DNA of 64,000 bases. It comes from Takakia lepidozioides (lineage: Eukaryota > Streptophyta > Takakiopsida > Takakiales > Takakiaceae). Positions 10,294 to 21,044 of the stretch are shown here, one piece after another; positions within the stretch are counted from its first letter, which is position 1; every line of letters starts with the position of its first letter. The position numbers and the translations under genes were made by a program. The notes below the pieces were generated by a model. The model searched no databases, was not told the origin of the DNA, and saw only the letters and a list, made by a program, of their open reading frames with translations. Location: assembly GCA_030704615.1 (NCBI GenBank), contig CM060731.1, forward strand, positions 9,116,001 to 9,180,000. The letters are read 5' to 3'.

Positions 10294-10545
10294 GTGCATG
10301 CTTTGCCTCTCCAACAGTCTGTCATTGTGAAGATCAGAATTGGAATAGATAAATGGGAGAGCAGACTTTACAGTCGGGGATCAGGGGATCAGGGGATCAC
10401 GGGGGTCAAAGCTAAGACACAAGCGCTTGTCTCTATGATAGGTGAGGCTGAGGCAGCGGATGTTGGAGTTCAAAATGCCATGGAGGAGGTCTTACGAGCA
10501 AACAAGGTGTTGTTGGCGGGAAGACATGAACTACATGACCGATGA
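10294..10545 (+). CDS. Short open frame, possibly a further exon of the upstream cargo gene
   Basis: The frame reads KIRIGIDKWESRLYSR, then a GSGDQG segment encoded by three ggggatca repeats (10378-10397), then EEVLRANKVLLAGRHELHDR and a stop. It directly follows the putative donor at 10290. No domain is recognised, and the ggggatca repeats suggest that part of it is regulatory arm sequence read by chance. Confidence 0.25.
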   Translation: MHALPLQQSVIVKIRIGIDKWESRLYSRGSGDQGITGVKAKTQALVSMIGEAEAADVGVQNAMEEVLRANKVLLAGRHELHDR

Positions 10546-10994
10546 GTGTCACCATATGCCCCTCACCTTTCCCACATCGACGTGGACGCCTTCAATTCAT
10601 CGCAGTTGTCCCACCATGCATCGCAGATGGCGTCGCCAACACCCTCACAGGTTGAAGACCTTCAAGCGCCTCATACAGAGACTTTTCAAGTGGAATCTCC
10701 GACGGCAGGTTTCTATACACACATTGCGGAAGATGATGTCAATCCCATCCCCTCTCATATTGTTTTGCTCACAGTCTTCTTTTAGACTCCCCAAGGGAAT
10801 ATTCCACTGCTCTCGCTATCTCTACTGCCCCCACCTCTTCTCCCATTCCTATCTCTGATCGCTCCCAAGGAGCAGCCCTCCTCTCTGCTACCCTCTCTGT
10901 CTCTGTTGCCCCATCATATGAAGTCCCCACCGCTGCTCCCCTTCAAATCTGTGAACCCGCACCAGGTGCTACCCTCCTCTCCGCCCCCCCCTCT

Positions 10995-11786
10995 GTGTCT
11001 GCCGCCCTCTCTGCCACTCCTCCCCAACCATGTGATCCCCCCGCCTCTGCACTTCTTCCATTATCTGCTCCCCCAGAAGTGGCTACCCTCGTCTCACTGC
11101 ATGCTATCCCATTGGACTCATCTCCCTCCTCGCATGAGTTTTCTTTTTGTGCTCCCCCCTCATCTGGTACTGCTTTAGTGTGTATCACTACTCCCTCCCT
11201 TTCTAATCTCCCTTTAGCCCTGGCAACCCCCACCTCTACTCCCGATTTTTTGTCTGCTCCCCCAGATCTGCCTTCTACGAAGCATGCATCCGTTGTGGAC
11301 CCTGGTCCCCCCCTGTCTGCCCCTGACTTCCACTCTTCTTCCCCACATCTGTTTGCTCTCTCGCATGCTAATGTGACTCCCTCCGGTCCCCCCCTCAGTG
11401 CTCCATCACCTGAGGTGTCATCCCCCAACGTTGTTCCCGATGTCATGCCTGCTCCCCTCCATGTATATGCTTTGTCGCGGGCTGCTGTGTCTCTCTGTGG
11501 TCCTTCAATCTCTGCCCTTGTCCAATCACCTCTTTCAACTCATCCCGAGTCTGTGTGTACTTTGCACGTGGAGAGGGAGGATGTGCCAAGAATGGTGGAT
11601 CCAACTACCAAGTCCAGTAGATTTGCAGCTGTTTCCAGTCCTCTGCCGACGACACAGGTTGAGGTTAGCCGCGCCGTGTTCCTCCAGCAGGGGCATCGGG
11701 CGTGTCCTCTTGATAGAAGAAAACACTCTGGGGCTGGGCCTCCTTCCACATCTTCAGACTGGTCCCCTCGTCCTTATGTCACTTGA
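10995..11786 (+). CDS. Pro/Ser/Ala-rich open frame of 263 residues
   Basis: The frame is open for nearly 800 bases with repeated SAPP, PLSAPD and PSGPPLSAP units and few charged residues. The DNA is full of gctccccc and cctccct runs, so the low complexity of the protein may simply reflect the base pattern. Its 3' end is antisense to the broken transposase. Either a low-complexity linker of the cargo gene or a non-coding frame; it cannot be decided from sequence. Confidence 0.25.
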   Translation: MSAALSATPPQPCDPPASALLPLSAPPEVATLVSLHAIPLDSSPSSHEFSFCAPPSSGTALVCITTPSLSNLPLALATPTSTPDFLSAPPDLPSTKHASVVDPGPPLSAPDFHSSSPHLFALSHANVTPSGPPLSAPSPEVSSPNVVPDVMPAPLHVYALSRAAVSLCGPSISALVQSPLSTHPESVCTLHVEREDVPRMVDPTTKSSRFAAVSSPLPTTQVEVSRAVFLQQGHRACPLDRRKHSGAGPPSTSSDWSPRPYVT

Positions 11787-12685
11787 AAGTCTCACATGCC
11801 AGCTTGTCCATGATGTTTCTAATGTCATGCTCAAGCACAACATCATCACGACACACTTCTCCATTGACCTTGCTATCAAATACCTGTTGTTCATGTTGGG
11901 CCATGATTTCAGCAGGCGACAACCCAGCACGTATGCTATCCGTTATCCACATCTTAACCTCTTCACTAAAGTGAGGTGCGTGCACGAAACGGGTGTTACT
12001 TGAAGTCGGGTCAATGTGGCCATGGCAGACCTTGTCACATCCATCAACATGATTTTTGTTGTAGTATGTTATGACAGCAAGAGAAGGATCCAGGTAGCAT
12101 CGTCCAATCCTAAACTGACAGAGGCAACCCCTCTTTATGGACTCTCCCTAAACGACTTTCTTCCGTCTCGGCCCTTTGTGGTTGTTATAAGAAGACGATG
12201 AAGCATCCAACACACACCCTCTCCTGTCGTTCCTTCTCTTCAAAGAATGTTTATTGACAGGTATTGCATTTGTGCGCTTGTCCTCAGGTCCATAAGAACA
12301 ATAGAACCTGAACAATGATGAGAACTATGTCGGCGGAGTGGAATACTCGGAGCAAGAGAGCATAACATTTTGACAAAATAGAAGAGCAAACAATGCAAAC
12401 AAGCAGCACGCCATTACAAAGAACACATAGAGACCATCCAGAAACCACAAAGGTGAAGGCGGACTTTATGACAAGAGAGCAACTATTGGCCCTTGGAGCT
12501 AAGAGCTCGCCCTCCTCATGCTTTCCCTTTTTAGGCACCATTCTGTTGAAGTGAGTGGGTGCCTCTGCCCTTTCCTCCTCCCCTCTCACAAAACCGTCGA
12601 TCCTGCTCCAAGGAATGACCGCAACATCCGTATATAGACGATGTCCACCTCCACTTGAAATAGTTGGAGTCCATATAAGCGACAT
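11677..12685 (-). pseudogene. Mutator-type transposase fragment (N-terminal part)
   Basis: Reading the minus strand, a first exon from about 12685 gives GHRLYTDVAVIPWSRIDGFV and FVRGEEERAEAPTHFNRMVP. After a probable intron ending tttag at 12148, a second exon from 12147 gives GCLCQFRIGRCYLDPSLAV, a C/H-rich stretch (HVDGCDKVCHG) and FSEEVKMWITDSIRAGLSP, then DDVVLEHDIRNIMDKLA. A TGA at 11781-11779 interrupts it, after which the same frame continues HKDEGTSLKMWKEAQPQ and SVFFYQED to a stop near 11676. This order (N-terminal zinc region, helical repeat, VFFYQ strand before the catalytic core) matches Mutator-like transposases. The DDE core and SWIM finger were not found, so the element cannot move itself. 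Confidence 0.6.
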
Positions 12686-13059
12686 GTGGTTGAACGAACC
12701 ATCCGGGGGGATTTGCAACGTGCCACGGAACTGTGATAGAAGGAATGACGTGCGCAACTCCGAAGATCCAGTCATGATGCCCGCCACCCCTACAGGAACA
12801 GTACACATCCGCAGACCACACGCGTCCTGCAGAAACAGTACACATCAGCAAACTACACGCGCAAGTGCAGCATACACGCGCGCAAAGAGGATCAAATCTG
12901 CGAGCAGCCGGAAACCCTGAATTTCCGGCTCCGTTCACTCCGTTCATCTCCCAGACCAAAATGGCGGGGGACGTGCATGGCCGTTGGATGGGGGAGGACG
13001 ACATAGATGAACAGAATGATAGCCACGTGCAAACAGCCCTCACATTTGACACGTGGAAG

Positions 13060-13400
13060 GGGGATCGCTCCCGGGGGGGGGGCGGGCGGAAGGATGGGGG
13101 GATTACTCCAGGTTGTGTGGGGGATCAACGGAGAGGGGACCGCCAGGGGGGAACGATCACCTGTTCCGCCGGTCCAGGGGAGCGGCGACGTGTCGGGGGA
13201 CCGCGCCGTGGATGTGAAGAGGGGATCGGCAGCGGGGAGCGCCACATGCCGTCCGATGGGTGGAGGGGGATTAGACACCGCATTTGGACGGGGGATCAAC
13301 CGACCCGGGGGGGGGGGCGTGTCGGGGGATCGGGCCGTCGATGGGAAGAGGGGATCGACGGCGGGGATCAACCCAGTGAGGGGATCCACAACGGGGGGGC
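13060..13400 (-). repeat. Right subterminal array of GGGGATC motifs
   Basis: About eight ggggatc motifs occur within 340 bases, the reverse complement of the left-arm motif, so both arrays point toward the element centre. The stretch is strongly G-rich on the plus strand. Confidence 0.6.
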
Positions 13401-13664
13401 CGCCACGTGGCTGGAGATCGGGCGGTGCTGTGGGGCGCCGCGCGGCCAGCGGTGGAGCGGGTCAGGGGTCCGGGCGGGCGGGCGCGGGGAGCAGTGGGCG
13501 GGCAGGGGCGGGCAACGGGCGGAGGGGTCGGAGGGGGTGGGGATGATTTGACATGGGGCGTCCAGCTCGCCGACGAGGCTGCCGGAGCGGGGGTTCCGGC
13601 TGTACCTCGCGGGCCGTACACGTCAGCTCCCACGCTTGCAATGAAATCAAGCCACATCCAACCG
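13340..13664 (-). repeat. Right terminal inverted repeat of the Mutator-like element
   Basis: Reverse complement of the left arm at 6111-6430, with extra GC-rich material (about 13455-13520) that the left arm lacks. It ends ccacatccaaccgg and is followed by the flanking 10-mer. Confidence 0.75.
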
Positions 13665-13963
13665 GTTTTTGCCCATTGTATGGGTATTGCCTCAGGTGGT
13701 ACATGTAGAGAAACTTCATCCTTCTGTTGTATATAGTATGTATAACTACAATATTGTCATATTGTATTCAGAAGGGTGTACGAATAAAAATTCACTAATT
13801 GTCATTAAGAGAGCTAAGTTGTTAGACTGCTCAACAGACTACTCACTTACATGCGCTTATTGGAGGAGACTTCATCCTGCAGTTGTATGTAGCTGTTAGA
13901 CAAGTTAACAGACTTCCTGGTAGAGGCGAAGCAGGTGCTGGAAGTGGAGAGAGGGGAATTGCA

Positions 13964-15368
13964 ATGGATGGCTACCAGCATGCGAGAGTGGACAACAAAG
14001 CTGGAGGACCAACACAAAACAGTTGCCATGGGTGCCAAGCTTTCAAGTTCCCAGTTGAATGGTTGGACACTGGAGCAGGTGTCGAGGAGCCTATAGGTAG
14101 ACTATGTGTTTTTCACTCACAAGTGATTTTGGAGCAAGTTTCCAGAGAGCCTGATGGAACTTGTGTTTACAAAGTTGCCAATAGCATGTTCCGTCTTCGC
14201 TCTCTCAGCAAACAGTGGGAGTCTCTAATTTTCTCGCCCAGCTTTCAACAGGCGTTTCACAGCTCATTTCAGATGTTTGGAATCCTCAATGAAGTACTCG
14301 GTGAAGAGCTGGTTGCACACTGTAGTAACGGAAGGAGACTAAGGAGACTATTCGACCTCTGGACATTTGATACTCGGTCAAATGGACATCTGATACTTGG
14401 TCTTCCATCGGATTTCGAAGGGCTTGCATTTGCAGCCGCTAGAGGCCTCGTGTGCTTTTGTGGGTGGGTGACCGAGACGATGACTTTACGAATATATATA
14501 TGTAATCCTCTCACAAAAGCTTGGCGGGAACTCCCTCCCATTCCTGAAGCGCATGCGACGTTTCCCCGAATGGTTCACATGGTGATGGACAGCCATATCA
14601 GGAATTACACCCTCATTGTAGGATGGTCTCCATCAGGTTCAAACAGTTTAGATTCAATCAGTTTAGATCACATCGCAGGTTATAACTCCGGAACCGACCG
14701 CTGGAGCAGCTGGAGCACAATCGATGGTGGGAATGCTTCGTTGTTTGGAACTCTCCCAAACAATATCAACAAAAGCATTTATTGTAAGGAGTTTCATGAT
14801 GTCGAAGGATTCAATTCAGGCGTAAGGATTTTGGACATCCAAACGGGAGTATGGGGTGACCTCCCAAAGTTACCACGTTCACCTGGTGTTGAGTATATAG
14901 CCCTAGAGCAAAGCAATGGGCGTGATTACTTCCCCCCAGGAGGGTGTGTGGGAATTTCGAAGCGCGGAGCAGAGGTGGGTGAGGATTACATGTCTCCCCG
15001 GGCGTCGTGACTACTCCCATGACCACGCTTTCTTTGTTTGTGGCGATGTGCTTCTACTGGTGGAAGAAAATGCTGATGAAGAGTGGGAGTACATACACCG
15101 GCGGACTGCAACATACAACACGTCCAAGGATGAGTGGCGTGAGTGGATCGCTCCTACGATAGTCCATGTTTGCATGGAGGATTTAGGATTGAATGTAGGT
15201 TGGATGCAAAACCCTGATCAGATACTTATTGAGGCATTGATTTGTAAGAGATGCATCACCCAATTTCGTGACATGCACGCCACATCTGTTGTAGTTTTGA
15301 TCCATCGTTTGACAGTCTGTACACTCTGTGATGATAACCGGATCCGTATCTATCTGCGATTTGGTTAA
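13964..15368 (+). pseudogene. F-box/kelch-like protein gene with a frameshift
   Basis: ATG 13964 opens a frame that includes a degenerate F-box (HSQVILEQVSREPDG, then MFRLRSLSKQWESLIFSPSF) and a beta-propeller-like part. This has ICNPLTKAWRELPPIPEA, YNSGTDRWSSWSTIDGG and LDIQTGVWGDLPKLP, three blades of the kelch/galactose-oxidase type. Near 14915-14945, in a ccccccagg context, the coding signal moves to the next frame and continues GVWEFRSAEQRWVRI, DVLLLVEENADEEWEY and ATYNTSKDEWREWI to a stop at 15366. F-box proteins recruit substrates to SCF ubiquitin ligases. The gene has no visible introns and is followed within 200 bp by a retroposon-type poly(A) tail, so a retrocopy is possible. The frameshift may be real or a C-run sequencing error. 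Confidence 0.65.
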
Positions 15369-15404
15369 GGCTGGAAAGTCAACAGTAAAACTCGGATTAC
15401 ACCT

Positions 15405-15500
15405 CGGGTCATAGCTCAGTGAAGGAGCTCAGCTCATAGCTCATTGAGCCCTCCCTCATTGTAGCTCATAGCTCAGCTCATTGAGGAGCTCATTGTTATG
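15405..15500 (+). repeat. Degenerate tandem repeat of agctcatagctcattga
   Basis: Five or so overlapping variants of catagctcagctcattga occur in about 90 bases just after the F-box frame. This could be its 3' untranslated region or part of the retroposon that follows. Confidence 0.55.
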
Positions 15501-15559
15501 CCTTCATTGAAGGGGTTTGTTCTCCAATCACTGCTATCGGTGTGTGTCTTATGGTGTAC

Positions 15560-15615
15560 CGGGGTTTAATTAAAGTTAAGCTCAGGGCCACTGTCCCCTG
15601 TTGAAAAAAAAACAT
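15560..15615 (+). repeat. Retroposon-like 3' tail
   Basis: The sequence tttaattaaagttaagctc, then agggccactgtcccctgttg and a run of nine A resembles the tails at 5560-5622 and 45568-45612. It probably marks the 3' end of a LINE-mobilised sequence. Confidence 0.4.
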
Positions 15616-15711
15616 AAACAAAAGCAAAATCCTAGAAGTCTCCATCCTAGAAGGTTTTTTTTTTTTTTTGGGTCCATCCCTGCTGGCCCCCCCTCCACCC
15701 CCCATAATATG

Positions 15712-15738
15712 GTTGAGGGTTTAGGGTTTAGGGTTTTG
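15712..15738 (+). repeat. Short interstitial telomere-type repeat (TTTAGGG)
   Basis: The stretch gagggtttagggtttagggtt holds about three TTTAGGG units, the plant telomere repeat. It lies just after a T-rich run. Confidence 0.7.
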
Positions 15739-16021
15739 GACTTTGAGATGGGGATAGTGAAGGTGAGGATCAAGGGAATACCTACAAAAGTAGCACTGGG
15801 CATGCTGCTTAGGTGCCCTATAAGAAGCCCGTTACCCTAACTCTTTCCTGTCATCTCTTCTCTGTCTGGGGTGCGGCGCTTTGTGTGCTGGTCTGCGAGG
15901 TTAGCTTTGTCATCAGGTATGAGAAAGGTAGGTGGCTCGTCGTGGGGGTCAAGTTTCGAGCTTTCTTTTCTTGCTGGCTGCCTGATGTGGGGCCCTTTCA
16001 TGTTTTCGCCCTGTTCAAGTG

Positions 16022-17440
16022 ACCATATCCTTGAAGATGTGACAATGGATTCCTGAAGGCTTCATGTGAGGGACGAAACCTGATCCCCTGGGTAGCTGTA
16101 CCAACGCACGTTGAAAACTAGAAGTATCTACCTCAATCACTACTCTGTGTGCATGTTTGCAATTTAGAACCGCCAGAGCAAACTCCCAGCACCATCAGAC
16201 ACATGGACAGGGACAGGGACAGGGAAAAGAGAACCGCATGATGAGAACATCAGCACAGAGGGAGGACACTTGGTTTACAAGGACCCGCCAACGTGATGGG
16301 CTTTATTGTCATAGTTACTCTGATGGTTCCTCTCTGTCAAAGGCATCCGTCCGGTGACCCTGCGCAGATTTGTATGCTGGCTGGGCGCTCGATTATATCC
16401 CGTCATTTCCTTTCCTTTCCTCTCGTTTTCCTTTCTAATAATACATGAAGCCCAAACATAATTCGAGAGTTGTTTTGAGGTGTTGCAGGAGACATGTATA
16501 TGAAGGTGATACCGGGAGTGATTTCTTCCTTTACGGGTCAGCTCTGAACATCCTGTTACAGAACCAAGTAATGTCGCGAACAAAGTTACCCCTTCCTCTT
16601 GTCAGATTTCCTGGAGAGTCTTTCTACAGTTTTGTCAATACTTGTAAAACAGTATTGGCTGGTCGGCACTGTTCGTGTGCAAGTGTCCAGAAGGAACATC
16701 GATCGCTTCCTAGATATACTTGTAGCGTTACTTTTTTGCTCAGTTGACTAGAACACCGCTTGGCTACATTGCTATGTGTGTGTGCACTCCTTCAACACCG
16801 ACTGCAGCTCAATCTCTGCAGCTAGGATTTAAAAGCAGGTCCTCTGCGCTTTTGCAGGACAGCTTCTGAAACCATTTTAATTGCAGTGTGGAGTTCAGCT
16901 ATGGCTTGAAGCCGTGTAGACTCTCCTACCCCTCTGCCCACCACGTAATTCTTGAGTTGCTCGCCTCGCCCAATCTTTGATAATGGCATTGCTGTACTAT
17001 AGGCTCCTATCTTTGCCATGCTGGGAACAAAGTAAGCTATTTCGGAATTGCATTGCATGAATATGCTGATGGGAAGACGTATCGAATGGGACCGAACAGG
17101 TCTAGCGAGGCCAACGGGTGCGTGTCCCTTTGGTGAGGGTGGCACGGAGGGGGGACATATCCGCGGTGGTTCTGATGAGAGAATGGCCATAACTTTTTGG
17201 GAAAGATCGACCTTTCTTAAGGTGGTGTTGGATATATGTTTGGTTGCAGACTCTAGGGTCCAACTGAGTATTGCTGAGAGCACATTCAACAACCACACAG
17301 TTGTGACTATGCACCCCTGCACTCCAAGAGCTTACAAACTCGGGGTACAACTCTCAGTTTTTTCTTCCTTTGAAACAGTTGCATTCACAGCCACAGACGA
17401 GGACCAGATAACAAGAAAGCACATGGAATCCAAATTTGCC
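16022..17440. other. Stretch without a recognised gene
   Basis: It contains a (ggacag)n-like minisatellite (about 16205-16226) and two overlapping open frames of 130-170 residues on opposite strands (16822-17446). Neither shows a domain or family I recognise. No splice-supported gene was found. Confidence 0.5.
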
Positions 17441-17448
17441 GACTGAAC

Positions 17449-18110
17449 CAGTGTTGGGCGGTTCTCTGGTTTTGGGTAGAACCTGCAGTGTAGGTTCTAT
17501 CTTGTGGAAGGTAAATAGAGAACCTGGGGCCGGGTACTTAAAAACATGGACAGATAGAGAACTTGCGGTGCAGGGTATATATTCAATGCAATTATCCACC
17601 AAATCCGGTGGTCAGGTATATGGGTAGAGAATCGCATAGAGAACCCAGAGATGACCCGGTTCTGAGTTCAAAAGTTATTATGGACAGAATAAATAAAAAA
17701 TGTGCATGTATGAGATGGCCACAATTGTCAATAATTAAGCTCATTTTCTAGCACAACTAACACTAAACTTCCTCTAGATTTGCGCACTGTTGGCATGTTG
17801 GCATTCAGTTCTAGCATTTTCACTACCCTTCTTCCTCAAGGCTTCCACGCTAACCTTAGATAACCGCCCTTATACCCAAGGGTATGTGCCGGGTGCAGTT
17901 ACCGTTACCCTCCCCTCTCGTAGGTCAGGTTCTTATGGATACTAGTGAACCCCCGGTTCGGTAAAGTTCACGGGTAAATAGATTTTGATATCCGCCGGTT
18001 CAATGTTGACTAGGGTATTTGAAATTTTAATACCTGAGGTTAAGGGGGCATATACCCAGGTCCGGAACCGGCGGTTCTTTCAACCAAAACCAGTGAACCG
18101 CCCAACACTG
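17449..18110. mobile_element. Non-autonomous hAT element
   Basis: The 662-bp unit starts CAGTGTTGGGCGGTTC and ends with its inverted repeat: the first 27 bases match the reverse complement of the last 27 with one mismatch. It is flanked on both sides by the exact 8-bp duplication gactgaac (17441-17448 and 18111-18118). A CAGTG terminus and an 8-bp target duplication are diagnostic of hAT elements. There is no transposase frame inside. The near-perfect ends suggest a fairly recent insertion. Confidence 0.92.
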
Positions 18111-18582
18111 GACTGAACCTCACCAGATCGGACCCGTTAATGATGCGGTAAAGTGCAGGGGGACTCATCCAGTGCCCTACAAAGGCTCCATCATCTATGT
18201 ATGAGTATTTTGCGTCGGGCAGAACCCCGGGGCAGCTTCATCTGATGCTACATTTGTTTGAATTGGCTTTCTTTTCTTACATTGAAAACTAACTTATGGT
18301 GGCCTCAGCCCTCCAGCGAGACCAAGAAGGCCTGTCAAATGCACTAAGTTACTGCTTCCTACAAAGAGCTTCAAAGAGCTTGCGCATTCATCTTACTTAC
18401 AGTTTTCACCTTTTCCGGTGGCTTTCTTGTCTTTACATTCCCTTGTTTGATAGCAGTTGTATTTCTCCATTTAAAGGTTCCTATTTAGCATAATATAAAA
18501 CTATGCGGTTGCATTATTTAACGGAGTTCTAAACTCTTATCCAAAACATATGAAAAGGTTGTCTATAATTTTAACCACCAGT

Positions 18583-18720
18583 TGGTAGCTCGGTTGGATA
18601 GAGTACTGAATGTCACCCAGGTGATTTTGGGTTCAAATCGTTGGGTGTGGCATAGTCATCCCCTTCCCTTGGGCGTCGCTCACAGCACTTGGTGCCACAT
18701 GGCGAGGTTACTAAAGAAAG
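18583..18720 (+). repeat. tRNA-derived SINE head
   Basis: An A-box-like tggtagctcggttgg (18583-18597) and a B-box-like gggttcaaatcg (18629-18640) are spaced as in a tRNA promoter, but the arms do not fold into a full tRNA. An unrelated body follows. It lies upstream of the thioredoxin gene. Confidence 0.55.
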
Positions 18721-18866
18721 AAAGGGGCCTGATTCTTATTTTGTAAGCGGTCACTCCAACGTGCTTCCTTTCATAGAAAAAAGAGGAAAACTAAGAAGAG
18801 GCTAAAATCCGGAACAGGAGTTATCACAAACAGTGGGGCTACAAACCCCAGAAGAGAAGAGGAGGC

Positions 18867-21008
18867 ATGGAGGCCACACTGAGCTCGACGGCAATGCAAG
18901 GTTTGGGTGTGGCCGCTTCCCATGCTGCTTGTTTTGCGCACTCCAATTGTCCCTCGTCTTCTTCCGTCTTGTTCGTAAACCACCCAGGTCTCCGGACGAA
19001 GAGTAGAGCTATCCCTCGTTTGGGGACAGGAGAAGTGGCAGCGAGGTTGGGGGAAGGATTGATTGACGGAACTAGAAGGAGCTACTTTTCTCCTTCTCAG
19101 TCTTCCTTCGCCTCCACCTTACGCCGACCATGTCTGCAGGTAAATCTGTTGGCTGAAAGTTTTATTATTGGTGGTCCATTAAAGTGGTCATAGACAGACT
19201 AGTTTATTGCCCCATCAATGAAGGCTACTTGACGCAAAGTGTAGGCTTAGGAAGGATTTCCTCCACGTTATTTTAGCAGGCTAAATGTCTCCTGTTGGAG
19301 TTGATAGTGTGTTTTCTTGCAGTGAGAACGATGTAATGTACGCAAAGTGGAAACAATCGGTCACTTTTTTGGCTGGTAGGTAGGCAACTAATTTCTGTAT
19401 TGATCTGCTCAATAATTCGAAGAACTTCAGTTATTGGTAAGTGTTGGTAAGATTGGGCTTCAGAATTTCAGCACTTTTAACTGTAGTAGCTGGAGTCTGC
19501 TGACCTTTGTTGCCCTTCATGCCCTCTCTGCCTACCACATGTAGGGGTTTTGATCTAAAATATTCTGTGTCAGATTGCACCACTGAAGAGTCAATCTTCT
19601 TCATTGGCAGGTCCAAAGCAGGCCTTGGCAATCAATTCTACAATGAACCTTGTTCTAGCACAATTGCTTTCCATTGATACCGCAACAGGGGACATGAGTA
19701 GTAGGATATTCTCTTGAAGCTCCAAAAGATAAATAGATCGTTGATGAGTTGAAAGAGTTGTCACCCGACATCCCAGTTCGATATTTTAGGTTGCATATAA
19801 ACATATGATCTCCTCAGTAGTGTACAGTAAGAGGGTGAGAAATGTGGCCAGTCGTTAAGTCTTTAATTCAAAACATCAGAGAGTAAAATAAAAGAGTGGT
19901 GGGAGGGTTTTTTATAGTCTTCCTACAGGCTTGATATGAGTGGAGAGACTTACAAGGAAGCCCTCAAAGTCAACTTTGAAACTAATGCACTTAGATTCAG
20001 TCTCCCGTATAAATCATGGAAGATCCATTCTATTGAGTGTCAATGCATTCTACTACGCAGAAGTAAGATCACGAAGCCAACTATTTTATTGCTTTTGGTA
20101 AGAGCAGATTACCCGTCTTCATCTATAGATGAGAGATAATGGTCTGGAGTTGGTGCACATGCTGTATGACATTGTTGCTGTTGTGTCACAGGGGTTGTAT
20201 CACAGGGTTCCAATTGCAGGTATGAACTTCAAGATTGTCCCTCAAGTTAAGTCTAGGGCTGTCAACAGATGGATTGGGGTATGGGTTCTGACTGTGACAC
20301 TGGTTCTCTGAATGTGCATAAGAACAGCAGCAGGCAGCCAAGAAGACCTTTTCGTCTTTCGATGACATGCTCAACCAATCGGACGTGCCAGTTCTGGTTG
20401 ACTTCTATGCCATCTGGTATGTTTCTCCCTGCTCCTCAGATCATCATGGAATAGCTACTCTATATGCAATTGCCTCAGACTGGTCCATGAGACTGATACT
20501 CAAAAGTCATTGTGGGGGGGGTAATAATGGAAGAGAGAGAATGTACTCTCATAAGACATTGTTTGCCGTAGCCTTGTGGCCGTAAACCCCGCGCCCAGTT
20601 TGGGCAGAACAAAAGGGAACAGATACTACCTTTGTGATGGGCTCACTCCGGTGATGTGACTTACCTTAATAGCAAGTAGTTCGCAATATCCTCTAGAAAG
20701 CCCGTCGCACAAGCATCAACTTGATGTGTGAGCTGCCCAGCAGTTAGACCCTAACATGGACAGGCTTTAGGCTCAGCCTCAAGATTTTGAAAGTTGGTGA
20801 ACAGAGGTGCAGGGACAATGTTCTTGATTGTCCTGAAGAGGGTCACCCTCTGGTGAGAGCATCCCGGACAATATCAGAAAATGGATAGTGTCTTTGTTGG
20901 AATATCATCTAAACTTACCTACATTGAACTGGACACAATAATCTGTTGAAGTGCATGATAACATTAATGCAGGGTGTGTTACATAATGTCAGCTCATGAG
21001 AGATTCGG

Positions 21009-21044
<36 letters not shown>

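Larger units (their letters stand above)
6101..13674. mobile_element. Large Mutator-like element with long terminal inverted repeats and cargo genes
   Basis: From about 6121 the left end reads ggatgtggcttgatttta and onward; the reverse complement of the DNA ending at about 13660 gives nearly the same sequence. Similarity continues for roughly 300 bp on each side, including the block encoding the run cagcctcgtcggcgagctgg. The same 10-mer, gtttttgccc, lies at 6101-6110 and at 13665-13674, exactly outside the inverted repeats, which marks a target-site duplication of 7-10 bp (9 is usual in Mutator-like elements). Inside, a broken transposase of Mutator type lies on the minus strand (about 11.68-12.69 kb), and several plus-strand reading frames lie between 8.2 and 11.8 kb. 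Both arms are crowded with GATCCCC motifs pointing inward. Length is about 7.55 kb. Confidence 0.8.

Noticed and set aside
13007-13551. Long Gly/Arg-rich frames near the right arm
   Set aside because: They are translations of the G-rich inverted repeat and ggggatc array.
16822-17446. Pair of 130-170 residue overlapping frames on opposite strands
   Set aside because: No domain, no splice support, and overlapping antisense frames of this length can arise by chance at this GC.
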